Assembly (NCBI GenBank): GCA_025200525.1
Contig: CM045762.1
Location: 27,253,600 to 27,317,599 of the forward strand
Direction: 5' to 3'
DNA length: 64,000 bases
Origin: Camellia lanceoleosa
Lineage: Eukaryota; Streptophyta; Magnoliopsida; Ericales; Theaceae
Below the pieces are notes generated by a model, which did not search any database, was not told the origin of the DNA, and saw only the letters and a program-made list of their open reading frames with translations. This document shows positions 33,734-44,321 of the stretch, in pieces. A program made the position numbers and the translations under genes. The first letter of the stretch is position 1; the number at the start of each line of letters is the position of its first letter.

Positions 33734-34126
33734 CTAATCGCTTTGGACATGACCTGATCCCCCCAAATCTACTAGATTGCCCCCATAGCCGAGGGAAATC
33801 TCATCACCTGGTGGTAGGTCGATGCTACAGCTTGCATGGCGTAAAGCCATCCCCCTCCAAGGATGAGGTTGGAAGACGAAGGGACTTGAAACACCCAGAA
33901 CTCCACCTGCTTGTCGAGGGATCCCGCTTTGACCGGCAGGATAATCTTTCCCAAGGGCCACTCGCCGTGGAGTTGAAACCAACAAGTGGCGGTTGCCGAG
34001 CCAAGTCTGCCTCTGAGCTTGAGTTGCTTGAACGCTGTCGTAATACATGATCTCGACCGAAGCTTCCCCGACGATCAAGATCCGCTTTGACATCAAATTT
34101 TGACGCCAAGTGTCACTACTAGGCAT
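33734..34126 (-). pseudogene. Tat-element protease region with lost active-site Asp
   Basis: The segment KRILIVGEASVEIMYYDS corresponds to the aspartic protease loop. The usual Asp-Glu/Gly-Gly-Ser-Ser is Val-Gly-Glu-Ala-Ser here, so the catalytic Asp is gone. The flanking frame breaks twice toward RT. Confidence 0.7.
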
Positions 34127-34677
34127 CGCAGGCGCGGCGTCGGATACGCCTAGATCCTTGAAGTGAAACTTATCACATCTTTCTTCTTCTGCTTTTCCTC
34201 TTGATGGCAGGCCGACAAAACTTCCTCATATGCTCGCTTTTGATCATACCCCCGAGTTCGCAAACACGCCCGGCTCCACTATGCCGTGGATGACATTAAT
34301 AACTCCTTGTGGCGGCGATCTCGATCATCCGCCCCCTCGGATCAACCGAGCATGATTCGCTTTACGCCGCCATCAATGTAAAGGTTCAGGTGCCTACCGA
34401 CCAGCCTCTTTCTAAGTGTTGCCTTAAAGGCAAACAATCCTCCCGTGGCCTCTCTCCCGGAATGTGCAACGATATCATGGATTGTAGTTCTTCGCTTCAT
34501 CGCCCAACTTAGCAGAAACCGACATACCTCGCCTCTGATTTCACTAAGTATGCGATAGATTGGAATCTTGAAGACCGTGGTGATGCCACCTGCCTTCAAC
34601 CTTCTATTGGCATCCGCAACATCATCTCTTGTAATCATCCCGGCCGTTCCGACGCCCTTCACCCCTGCTTCTACGAT

Positions 34678-36009
34678 TCAACCACTACCGATTCTCTCGC
34701 TTATCACTTGAGCGGCCGGACTCGCCCAATCGCGGCACTTTGCTCGCTGCCTTCTTTGTCTCGCTGCCGGAGTTGTCTTTACGGTAGACGCCGACGCGTC
34801 ATCCTCAACCCGGATGTGTTCATTGAAACGCTGCATGAGCTGGCCCATGGACGTTGATTGATGCATGGTAAGCGAGTCCCGCAGCCTATGTCCGACCGGG
34901 AGACCACGCTTGTACTGAGTAATTGCTAGGTTGACCGGGCAATCCAAGATCTCATTGAAGGTCTCCCAATATCTGAAGTTGTACGCCTTCAGCGTGTCGC
35001 TCGGTTCCATCTTGACACTCAGTAGGTGATCCACTTCCTTCGGTGTTTTGGTGTTGGTCTTGAAACGCGTCACAAAGGCTTCGGCCAACTGATGCCATCT
35101 CTCTATACTTCCCTCTGGCAGCCTTTCGAACCACTTCAAACCCAGTTCGCCCAAACTTGACGGAAAGATGAGGCACATAAGAGCGTCATTCCGCCTATGT
35201 CCGGCCATGACCTGTCGAAAATGGCTTATGTGCATGTAAGGATCCGTCTTCGCTGCATAATGTGAACTTCGGTGGAAGCCCGACTAAGAGGTGTTGTCTC
35301 TATTTCAGGAGAAAGAGGTGGCGCCAACCTTGCTAAGTCGGAATCCACCGTGAGCGGTTGCCATGGGTGGAGGCATTCCGACCCTCGCTAGCATGAACCC
35401 CATAAGATAACCGCTGAACGCCAGATCCTTTGAGCCTCCCGGCGAGCCCGCTTCCTTTAAAATCGCCCGCAAGTCTTCGTAGGCGAATAGAGTACCTCGA
35501 CGCCGCCGCCGGACGTGAGGGTTGGTAAGTACTATCTTGCGCTACCGACTTCTCGCCGCACATCGTAATCGCCAACCTTGTAACTTCTGGTAATGGAGAT
35601 GGACAGGGTGTGTCGCTGACTCTGACTGCCTGAACGGCGAGGTTGGGTGCGCTCACTGTGGTCTCCCACTCCAGCTACACCCTTCCTTTAACATGCCGCT
35701 CAGCTCCTCCATCTTCGCCGCCATGCGCCGGATGACGGCGCCTCGTCCTTCGCTTTGTTCTCCAGCGCCGGCGCAGAGTCTCCGCCGCCGATGTCCGTCT
35801 GGACTCCGTGAATGGCCATGACTCCTGCCGCGCTTATCGCGCTGCGTCCTCGACCGTCCTCCCGGAAATGTTTCTGTGTTAGACATCGGAATGACGTCGG
35901 GATGCCCCTCTCTCCGCCTGCCGGACTCCGGCGTGACTCCATCGATGGCGGACAACGGAAACTCTTCGTTGTTCGCCATAGTCGGCGATCGGACGAGCGT
36001 GGAAGACAA
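34678..36009 (-). pseudogene. Tat-element gag (broken)
   Basis: The N-terminal part (35,653-36,009, MANNEEFPLSAIDG onward, basic Arg/His/Ser-rich) starts about 20 bases from the primer-binding site. The capsid domain (34,678-35,235) has LMCLIFPSSLGELGLKWFER, then HQLAEAFVTRF, LLSVKMEPSDTLKAY and FNEHIRVEDDA, typical of this clade. Pieces are in different frames and part of the centre (35,240-35,650) is degraded. Confidence 0.85.
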
Positions 36010-36029
36010 GGTTTTATCTACAAGAATTT

Positions 36030-36046
36030 CCCACAGACGGCGCCAA
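36030..36046 (-). promoter_or_regulatory. Tat-element primer-binding site
   Basis: The minus strand TTGGCGCCGTCTGTGGG starts one base from the LTR end. TGGCGCC-type sites are typical of Tat/Athila elements. I do not assign the tRNA species. Confidence 0.8.
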
Positions 36047-36047
36047 T

Positions 36048-36827
36048 TGTACAGGGAGCAAACATTCAGGCAAGCCTGTATTCCTTTCTTCCAAGCTCTG
36101 ACTCTGTCCGATCACCTGAAAGCACAACGGTGGTGAGCTATCCGACGGTGTGTGGCCGGAAAATCCTTCCGACGGTCAAATTAGCACACACCTTGGGATA
36201 GAGAGAGAGAGAGAGGAGAGAGTGTTTGAGTGTAAGAATTTCCTTACGAAATGTTCATTGTCCGCGTATGGGGAGCACAGACATGCCTATATACCCTCTG
36301 CGCCCCATATCCACTCCTACCATCTCTCGACACGTGGCTCGCTTATCCCATCTGTCAACAGAAACCTTGTCAACATTACCTAACCTCAATCGCCAAATTT
36401 TCCCATTCGAGCACGACCGAAGCCGCTCAATCATGGCCGCGGTTGTGCTTCATACCCAAGCACTTCATCGCTAAGCACAAGGAGAACCGGCTAGTTAACA
36501 TCTCGCAAGCCGAGCGGACATCTCCTCGTTCTCGCTTTTCCGCCGAGCAACGGTTACCTACCGACCACGCCTTTCTGGGCGCCAGTCACTTTACTTGACT
36601 GGCTTCATCATCGCCAGAACATGCTGCTCGGTCCAACCGAGCACTGCCTTACCGAGCAGTTTTCCATCCAGGCTGGATGGCGCATTCTTGGACCAACGCC
36701 TGCCCGGCCCAACTGCTAGCAGCCTGATACTAAATCGATCGCAAGTCATCTCGGCCCAATGATCCACTTGGCTGTCAATCTTCTCGGCCGTTACTCTACC
36801 ACTTCAAGATCATAAATATCCCTCTCA
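36048..36827 (-). repeat. Tat-element 5' LTR
   Basis: 780 bp. Over the first 145 bases it differs from the other LTR at 11 positions that I count by eye, all transitions. Small deletions occur later (for example near 36,410-36,560 and 36,790). Confidence 0.92.
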
Positions 36828-36832
36828 ATAAG

Positions 36833-37109
36833 TTAGGCTCACGTCTAAAAACCTCACTACCCAACTATAAATCACCACTTACCACTTACTAAAATATTTA
36901 ATGTGTAGTGTTTCACAACGTATTTCTTTAATAATAAAATTCCCAATTTATTATACATTTATTTATTATTATTTATTTAGTTATTATTATTGTCATTACA
37001 TGTATATATATATATTTGTTTATTATTATTTATTTATTTTTATTTCTATTTATTTATTTTTTGAGTTCTATTTATTGTAATATTAAATTTAAAACATTCG
37101 GGTGTCACA
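36833..37109 (-). repeat. Chromovirus 3' LTR, second part
   Basis: Collinear with 43,926-44,199, ending in the same ttcgggtgtcaca. The polypurine tract (tttctcttctcctt on this strand) follows directly at 37,110. Confidence 0.92.
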
Positions 37110-37121
37110 TTTCTCTTCTCC

Positions 37122-37565
37122 TTAAAAGAAGTTTGTCCCAAAATTTAACGTACCTTGGTTTTCGAAGAGTTGTGGATATTTGGCTCGCATTTGGCTTTCA
37201 ATTTCCCACGTTGCTTCTTCGATACGATAGTTTCTCCATAAGACCTTTACGAGGGGTATAGTCTTATTTCGAAGGATCTGATCACGATGATCGAGAATCT
37301 GTACAGGTTGCTCTTCGTAAGAGAGATCTTCTTGAACTTCTAGGTTCTCATGATCGACAATATGCTCTGGATCTCGAAGATATCGACGAAGCATCGAAAT
37401 GTGAAACACATTATGGACATTGGATAGTTCGGGTGGAAGCGCAAGACGATATGCTACAGGACCAATCCTTTCTAGTATCTCGAATGGACCGATGTATCGT
37501 GGTCTTAACTTTCCTCGCATTCCAAATCGGATAACCCCTCTTGTCGGTGAGATCTTAAGGAACAC
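37122..37565 (-). pseudogene. Chromovirus integrase C-terminus with chromodomain
   Basis: The GPY/F-like module (KLRPRYIGPFEILERIGPVAY, then VHNVFHISMLRRY) is followed by a chromodomain (residues about 95-140: PVQILDHRDQ, VKVLWRNY, EATWEIE). Chromodomains of this clade direct integration to particular chromatin. Presence of a canonical-looking chromodomain, with the tRNA-iMet primer, supports the Tekay/Del assignment. It is in the same frame as the rest of pol and abuts the polypurine tract. Confidence 0.92.
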
Positions 37566-37649
37566 ATGATCTCCTATTTGAAATTCTAAGTCTCGTCTCC
37601 GTTTATCTGCATAACTTTTCTGGCGGCTCTGGACAGTGCGAATTCGTTG

Positions 37650-38477
37650 TTAGATGAGTTGGATTTTATCGCTCGTTATTTGCACGATCTCGGGGCCTAA
37701 AAATTTTCTGTCTCCGACTTCCGTCCAACACAGAGGTGATCGACATCTCCTTTCATACAGTGCCTCATACGGTGCCATTCCAATACTTGCATGGTAGCTA
37801 TTATTATACGCGAACTGCACTAAAGGTAGATGATCATCCCAGTTTCCTTTGAGGTCTAGCACACACAAACGTAACATATCTTCCAAGGTTTGGATCGTCT
37901 TTTCAGATTGCCCATCAGTTTGCGAGTGATAAGCTGTGCTAAACCTTAGAGTGGTTCCCAAAGCTTTTTGTAATTTGTTCCAGAAGTGAGATACGAAGCG
38001 AGGGTCTCTATCGGATATGATTGAAACTGGGGTGCCGTGCAAACAAATGATTTCCTTAATGTAGAGAGCGACGAACTTAGAGAGGGAGTACATGATTCTG
38101 ATTGGTAGAAAATGCGTCGACTTCGTCAATCGATCTACGATAACCCATATTGCGTCATTTTTCGAGATTGATTGTGGTGGTCCGACCACGAAATCCATAG
38201 TAATATGCTCCCATTTCCATTCGGGAATAGGGAGTGGTTGCAATATTCCTGCAGGTCTCTGATGCTCTGCTTTAACTTGTTAACAACGCAGGCATTTGGA
38301 GATATGGTTTGCTATGCCTTTCTTCATTCCTATCCACCAGAAGTGTTCCTGCAGATCGTGATACATCTTCGTATTGCCAAGATGGATCTCAAACCTTGAG
38401 CTATGAGCTTCTGCCAATATCTTTTTCTTGAGTTCTAGAAGGTCGGGTACACAAATTCGATTTTGAAATTTTAGCAT
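37650..38477 (-). pseudogene. Chromovirus integrase (zinc-binding and catalytic core)
   Basis: 38,280-38,477 is the His-His-Cys-Cys zinc-binding domain (AHSSRFEIHLG, CLRC), closed by a stop at 38,280-38,282. 37,650-38,243 is the catalytic core with Asp in TMDFVVG, Asp in ISDRDPRF and Glu in the GQSEKTIQTLEDMLR region, so the DDE triad is present. The core ends in a stop at 37,650-37,652. Integrase inserts the cDNA into the chromosome. Confidence 0.92.
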
Positions 38478-38663
38478 CCCATTGCTTATTGTAAAGTCAG
38501 GATCAGACGTGTTTCCTTACTTCTCGTACTTTTTTTTTAAAAGTTTATCTTCACATTGGCGGGCTTTAATTTCTTCAATCAACTCGGGTTCCACGATTAT
38601 GTTGGCGAGTAACCCATGGATTTTGCGGGAAACGAGGGTACATGCCAAACTTTTGGTCGTTTT

Positions 38664-38879
38664 TCAATTTAATGCATCTGTTACTACGTTAACTTTGCCG
38701 GGATGATGATGGATCTCTATGTCGTAGTCCTTCATAAATTCTAGCCATCGTCGTTGCCTCATATTCAATTCATTCTGTGTAAACAGATATTTGAGACTCT
38801 TGTGATCAGTGTAGATCTCGCAGGCTACTCCGTAAAGATAATGACGCCAGATTTTGAGGGCGAAGATCACCGCATCCAA
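38664..38879 (-). pseudogene. Chromovirus RNase H, C-terminal part
   Basis: Holds the [16 protein letters not shown] helix (catalytic Glu) and [14 protein letters not shown] (catalytic Asp), then [13 protein letters not shown]. It is in the same frame as the RT piece and ends at a stop at 38,664-38,666 where the family continues into the RNase H-integrase linker. Confidence 0.9.
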
Positions 38880-38921
38880 TTCTAGATCATGAGTTGGATA
38901 GTTCCTTTCTTGAGTCTTTAG

Positions 38922-39623
38922 TTAGTGGGAGGCATAAGCAATGACCTTTCCATTTTGTATAAGAACGCAACCCAAACCATTGTATGAGGCATCGCTATAA
39001 ATTACAAACCCTTCTACTTCCGTGGGGAGTGCTAGTATTGGAGCCGTCATGAGTCTGTTCTTCAATTCTTGGAAGCAACGTTCCTGCTTGTCCGTCCATT
39101 CAAAGGGTGTGTTCTTCTGAGTTAGCTGGGTCAAGGGTGAAGCTATCTTCGAGAAATCTTGCACAAAGTGCCAATAATAGCCGGCTAGGCCCAAGAAGCT
39201 TCGAATCTCTGATACGTTAGTAGGTCGTGGCCAATCCATGATTGCTGCAACCTTCTGGGGATTAACTGAAATGCCATCTTTGTTAATGATATGACCGAGG
39301 AAGTGTACACTAGTGATCCAGAATTCACATTTCTTCAACTTGGCATAAAGTTTGTGATCACATAATGTCTGTAGAACTTTTCGCAAGCGGTGTTCATGAT
39401 TTTCTGGTGATTTGGAGTATATGAGAATGTCGTCAATGAAGACAATGACGAACTCGTCAAGGTAGGGTTTGAACACTTGATTCATGAGGTCCATAAAGGC
39501 CGCTGGAGCATTGGTGACGCCAAATGGCATGACGAGGAACTCGTAGTGCCTGTAACGGGTTCTGAAGGAAGTCTTTTCGATGCTTTCCATTTTGACTTTT
39601 AGTTGATGATAACCAGAACGCAA
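38922..39623 (-). pseudogene. Chromovirus RT palm/thumb and start of RNase H
   Basis: The same frame as the preceding piece. It has [17 protein letters not shown] and an intact FIDDILIYS catalytic motif, then the thumb with FLGHII and the RNase H start with YSDAS (first catalytic Asp). It ends at a stop (38,922-38,924). The sequence type is Del/Tekay. Confidence 0.92.
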
Positions 39624-39632
39624 GTCAATTTT

Positions 39633-40490
39633 TTAGAATACTTGGGTGCCTTGCAGTTGATCAAACAAGTTGTCAATTTGTGGCAGAGGGTACCGATTTT
39701 TTATGGTGACTTTATTTAGCTCTTGATAGTCGATGTATAACCTCATTGTACCATCTTTCTTCTTTATGAACAGTACCGGAGCTCCCCAAGGTGAGGTACT
39801 TGGCCGGATGAAGCCTTTGTTCAGTAGTTCTTGGAGTTGAGTTTTTAGTTCTTTCAATTCTGCCATGGACATGTGGTAAGGGGTCTTTGAGATTGGTTGT
39901 GTACTAGGTTGGGTTTCAATGGTGAATTCGATTTCTTGATCAATTAGGGTGCCAGGCAGGTCTTTAGGAAATACATCCGGAAATTCTCGAACTACAGGGA
40001 TTGCATCAAGTGTAAGGGTCTCTTGTTGAGTATCAATCACATAATAGATACAACCACAACAACCCTTTCTTAGTAGTCGTTGGGCTGTCATGAAGGATAT
40101 AATACATAGAGGGGGAGAGGCTCCAATTCCTTCGGAGACAAGCTCGAGTTGGTTTGGCGACCTGAGGAAGACCTTTTTGGCTTTACAATCGATAGAGACA
40201 CGGTTGGCAGCTAACCAATCCATTCCTAAGATTACATCAAAGGTACTAATGCAAAAGAGTATCAAGTCTACATGTAAAGTTTCACCTTTTAAGGATACAG
40301 TACAAGATTTATATACATCGGTACTAAGGGCGGAGTTTCCAGAAGGAAAAGACACAGATAGTACATGTCCTAAGGGTTCGGGTGTTGATGCCAACTTGGT
40401 AGCAAAGTGTGGTGTAACAAAAGAATGAGTTGATTTGGAGTCAAAGAGAACATGGGCTAAATGACCACAAACAGAAAGTGTACCTGACAC
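39633..40490 (-). pseudogene. Chromovirus protease and start of RT
   Basis: 285 codons in the main pol frame. The protease domain is at residues about 10-110 ([10 protein letters not shown], then DVILGMDWL). The Asp-Ser-Gly active site reads Asp-Ser-Lys, so the catalytic loop Gly is lost. The RT linker and fingers follow ([10 protein letters not shown], then [12 protein letters not shown]) up to a stop at 39,633-39,635 just before the [10 protein letters not shown] motif. Confidence 0.88.
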
Positions 40491-40614
40491 GACATTCTCA
40501 GTAACTTATGGGTTTCCAAGCACTAGAGCAAAAGCTCTTCCTTGGCATTTCTGGTCTTTCTTCACTTCTCCAGATATCGCGGGTTTTTGCACTGGTGCAG
40601 AGGGGCTAGCTGTA

Positions 40615-40740
40615 GGACTGGTAAGCTTTGGACAATCTCTTAGCAAGTGGCCAACTTGGCCACATCTAAAGCATGCTCCTGTATGTTGACGACATTGTCC
40701 CCAATGGGTCTTTCCACAAGTAGTGCAAGTTGGAATGATG
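40615..40740 (-). pseudogene. Chromovirus gag zinc knuckle
   Basis: The minus strand encodes a complete CCHC knuckle (C-F-R-C-G-Q-V-G-H-L-L-R-D-C) at about 40,630-40,680, preceded by a further Cys-x2-Cys-x3-His-x-x-x-Cys cluster. Knuckles bind the element's RNA. The flanking frame is interrupted between 40,500 and 40,900. Confidence 0.8.
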
Positions 40741-40972
40741 CCACCTCTGGGATTTGTAGGACCTTGATTGCTTGAACTAGTTGTGCGTGATTTACTCTCT
40801 TGGAAGGTGCGACAATCGGTCTTTTGTTATCTCTTTTCCAAAATCGCTTTTAGCTTGGTTCTCCTAACGCAAGGCTTTAATCCTTTTTCCGCAATGTATG
40901 CTCGATTCGCCACCGCCAAGATAGGTTGGTAGTTTCAAAACCTCCAAATATCCTTAATTTTAGGTTCTAATC

Positions 40973-41485
40973 CTATTTCAATTTTCTCGACTTTTCGAGC
41001 TTTGGGAATGACATATATTGCGAACCGGGCCAGTTGTGTGAACTTAGTTGTGTGAACTTACTTTCATATTCGGCCACTGTCATGGTTCCTTGTCTTAGAT
41101 GTATGAATTCTGACGCTTTTTGTTCTCGTAGTGAATCTAGGAAATACTTTTCGTAGAATACCTCTAAAAATCTTGTCCAAGTCATAATATTTTCCTTCTC
41201 CAAGGTAAGAAGTCACCATTCTTGTGCATCATCTTTGAAGGTGAAGCTGGCAAAAGTCACATTCTGTCTTTCTGTGTAAGGTAGCGCACCAAAGATTTTC
41301 TCCGTATCCCTAACCCAAGCCTCTGCTACTAGTGGGTTTGGACTGCCAATAAACGTGGTGGGTTTCAGATCTTGAAATTGTTTAATCGCAGTCGATTCTT
41401 CTCGTCTCTCTAATGTCCCATTGGTTATGCTGGTTTGCAAGGCCTGCAAAAAGTTGATGACTGCTCTTTCCATGATTTGTTCCAT
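40973..41485 (-). pseudogene. Chromovirus gag, capsid domain
   Basis: Two open pieces (41,213-41,485 and 40,973-41,203) match the retrotransposon gag capsid domain. The first has FQDLKPTTFIGSPNPLVAEAWVRDTEKIF and FTFKDDAQEW. The second has TWTRFLEVFYEKYF, then EFIHLRQGTMTVAEYESKFTQLS. They are separated by a stop near 41,210 in the same frame region. Gag would form the virus-like particle in the cytoplasm. The region continues toward a zinc knuckle at about 40,650. Confidence 0.85.
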
Positions 41486-41585
41486 TGGGATGGTACCGCT
41501 GACTGATGATCCGGTTTCATTTCCTTCGTTAGCTATTACTACAAGGTAAAATGATATAAGCGTGACATCATATTGATATAATTTT

Positions 41586-41720
41586 GATACAACGTCATAT
41601 ATAACGTATTAGTTTTATTATCACCACATTCATATATAACATATTAGTTTTACTATCACCTTAATATCACCACATTCATATATAATATATTAGTTTTACC
41701 ATCACGTTAATATTACTACA
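41586..41720. repeat. Short tandem repeat in the chromovirus leader (about 48 bp, three copies)
   Basis: The unit atcaccacattcatatata(a/c)(t/a)ata ttagtttta recurs three times. It lies between the primer-binding site and gag. Noncoding. Confidence 0.65.
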
Positions 41721-42244
41721 TCAATACCATATATATACATCGTTGTTACCATACACAGGGCATTAGTCTGGCGGTCACAAATTAATGTCTAATCCTACTG
41801 ATATAAAAAGATTAGACTACTCATGGTCAGCTCACAAAAAGGGTCTTCTGGTCAGACGTCTGGAATGGACCATTAGGCCACCAAGAGAACTGGCTTCGGA
41901 AAAATGGCCCATAAAATAACCCTAAACTCATTCGCATGATGGACTCAAACTCCCACCCATTGAGCTTCATCTCAAGCTTCCATACTACCCGGACTATAAA
42001 CAGAGCACCGTGATCATAACCCCAAAATTTCGCCCAAAGAATCAGACGGTTTCCAAGTATGATGCACTGTCGGTAAAGTCCACAGCTGGGGTATAGGCAA
42101 CGTGCTAGGGAGGAGGTGTCGTGGTGCGAATGTGGCTACTAGGGTATGCGGGTCCCCTCATTTCTGCAAAGCCTACGAGTAGAGATGTGACCAAAAAATG
42201 TGGTGGTTCTAGATCTGGAGCAAGACCAACAACATGGGTCGGTC

Positions 42245-42529
42245 CTATGTACCTTTCATGAGTGCTACCTTAGCTAAGTCTCCAGAATATAAATCCTCAT
42301 CGGGGTCAGCCTGCAAATAAATGGGTCTTCCCATGAGATGATCAAGTGTTGGATAGGCTTGCCTGACAAGACTTTCTGAGTCACCCCAGCTCTCTAATTG
42401 GTTCGGGAGGAGATGAGCTTCTGGGGGCTCGTACCAGAATAGCTCCATTAGGTTCGCCATTTCCCACAACACAAGAAAACTTAACCTAGACATATATATA
42501 ACATGGTTTATTTGCGTTAGACCTACCAC
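42245..42529 (-). CDS. Leader ORF of the chromovirus, unknown function (94 codons)
   Basis: An open frame between the primer-binding site and gag. The N-terminus is hydrophobic; the rest has a Trp-Tyr-Glu-Pro-Pro motif and an acidic Asp-Pro-Asp-Glu-Asp stretch near the end. It looks like protein rather than random translation (balanced composition, no low complexity), but I recognise no domain. It may be part of an extended gag region or an upstream ORF of the element. Confidence 0.35.
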   Translation of the reverse strand: MVGLTQINHVIYMSRLSFLVLWEMANLMELFWYEPPEAHLLPNQLESWGDSESLVRQAYPTLDHLMGRPIYLQADPDEDLYSGDLAKVALMKGT

Positions 42530-42687
42530 ATAATAAATAATGCAAGTTTAATATATATATATAATTTTTTTTCCAATTTAAATAATGTGAAAATTATACA
42601 GAAAAATTTAAAACTTATACTATATATATATTTTTTAATTTATTATTATTATTATTTTGTTTTTATTTTTTTTAAAAAAAAACTATT

Positions 42688-42699
42688 GCTCTGATACCA
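42688..42699 (-). promoter_or_regulatory. Primer-binding site, tRNA-iMet type
   Basis: The minus strand reads TGGTATCAGAGC four bases inside the 5' LTR. This is the usual initiator-methionine tRNA complement of chromoviruses, where minus-strand DNA synthesis starts. Confidence 0.9.
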
Positions 42700-42703
42700 C
42701 TTT

Positions 42704-44199
42704 TGTCACTACCCAAACCTGGTACCCAAAGGTTTGGCATCGTAACAAGAAAAAAATGAAATAATTCAAATAATTTTATAGTCGTAGCACAAACGGAAAA
42801 ATTAAATAAATTAAAATAAAATAATGGGGTACCAAATGCTTATTTAAAAGGAAATAAATATAGTCATTTGATCTTTATTATATTACAAGAGTCCGGAAAA
42901 AAAAAAAACAGATAGAAACTAAAAAGAAAGACACAACGATTCATTCCCCATCTTGATCCCGCTAAACCTCGTCACCTAAAAGGGGTAACAGCTATAAGCA
43001 CATAGCAGAGCGAGAAATATTATACTATGAGTATTATGGTACAAAATAGCCATGGATAAGTATTTAAACTAAAACATTAATATAATTTGAGTTGAATACA
43101 CAGATTATTTAAGTGGCAGAACTAAAATAAATAACTTTAACCATGGTACAAAGTAGAACAGAACAGGGGTCACTAGAGTGACAATCGTAATGGGTCAATG
43201 GATTCATGACAACAGGGACCACAGAGTGGCCAAACAGGGACTAATGGTTATTTAAGTCCCCAAGGGACTCTGTGGTGGTATTTACACATTATAATTGTTT
43301 ATAAGGTTATAGTTAAATATTCTTTAAAATATACACAAGCATATCTATGAATTTCATTTTCACAAATAGGGTTCGTAAAATAATCCACGAATCGAAACCT
43401 TTATAAAACATATCCTTTATTAATGTACTAATGATTCATTACTTTTATAAAATAAATCATGGTGAGACAAAAGATACGCAAACTATACCAGGGTGACTCA
43501 AGACAAATGTAAAACATATTGTACTTGCACAAGGTGTACTATACTCTACTCTACTACAAATTAATCCCTATTTTCCTCGACTTTAGAGCCTCACTTGTTA
43601 CGTTACGCTCACTACGCCACCTTGTTTCATGCTTCACCAACTAACTTCACTACCCTATTTATACCTAAACAAGGTGTGAGGCCCAAGCAATAGTCGACAC
43701 GTGGCAGCATTTCTCAATCCCCCTCTGATTTACCCCTTTTACTTTGACTTTTATACTTTGACCCTTATCCTTATTCAAGAGTCTTATCCCTTGTTTTTTT
43801 TTTTTTTTTGTTTAACCCTTATCCTGTGCCAACCAAGGTCTTGAGAATTGAATTATAAGTTTAAAGGGTTATTATCCTCTTTGGTAATCTACAATGATTC
43901 CTAAAAATTACGTATAATGATAAGTTAGGTTCATGTCTAAAAACCTCACTACCCAACTATAAATCACCACTTACCACTTACTAAAATATTTAATGTGTAG
44001 TGTTTCACAACGTATTTCTTTAATAATAAAATTCCCAATTGATTATGCATTTATTTATTATTATTTATTTAGTTATTATTATTGTCATTACATGTATATA
44101 TATATATATATATATTTGTTTATTATTATTTATTTATTTATTTTTTATTTTTGAGTTCTATTTATTGTAATATTAAATTTAAAACATTCGGGTGTCACA
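42704..44199 (-). repeat. Chromovirus 5' LTR (intact, 1,496 bp)
   Basis: Full-length partner of the split LTR. It begins TGTCACTACCC next to the primer-binding site and ends GGGTGTCACA beside tacat. It contains (TA)n and (TTA)n tracts near 44,050-44,150 and a T-run near 43,795. Confidence 0.93.
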
Positions 44200-44321
44200 T
44201 ACATGTACAAACAAGTTTCATATTTGTCATTTTCCAATACATTTTTCCATTTTTAAGTTGACTTTTAACTTCATATATGAAATGTAACGTCTTTCTGTTT
44301 TATATATCTCTATTTCTGCAG

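Larger units (their letters stand above)
25387..36827 (-). mobile_element. Ty3/gypsy Tat-lineage (Retand-like) element nested in the chromovirus LTR
   Basis: A minus-strand element of 11.4 kb. The LTRs are 25,387-26,172 and 36,048-36,827, beginning TGTAC and ending CTCTCA on the plus strand. The 5-bp duplication ataag is perfect (25,382-25,386 and 36,828-36,832). The primer-binding site reads TTGGCGCCGTCTGTGGG on the minus strand (36,030-36,046). Domain order is gag, protease, RT, RNase H, a second RNase H, integrase, tandem repeats, then an antisense ORF on the plus strand before the 3' LTR. The second RNase H and the antisense ORF are known marks of the Tat group. The coding regions are full of stops and shifts. 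Confidence 0.93.
24149..44199 (-). mobile_element. Ty3/gypsy chromovirus (Tekay/Del type) inserted in the Harbinger ORF1 intron
   Basis: A minus-strand LTR retrotransposon. The LTRs start TGTCAC and end GTCACA on the plus strand (24,149-25,386 joined to 36,833-37,109; and 42,704-44,199). The 5-bp duplication tacat flanks it exactly (24,144-24,148 and 44,200-44,204). The primer-binding site at 42,688-42,699 is complementary to tRNA-iMet, and a purine tract lies at 37,110-37,123. Domain order is gag, zinc knuckle, protease, RT, RNase H, integrase, chromodomain. Its own length without the nested element is about 8.6 kb. Several in-frame stops make it inactive, but the pol frame is nearly unshifted. 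Confidence 0.95.

Noticed and set aside
33442..34050. 202-codon plus-strand ORF across Tat RT/protease
   Set aside because: Shadow of the minus-strand pol in GC-rich DNA; no similarity to known proteins by eye.
40090..40428. 112-codon plus-strand ORF opposite the chromovirus protease
   Set aside because: Antisense shadow of an obvious protease domain.
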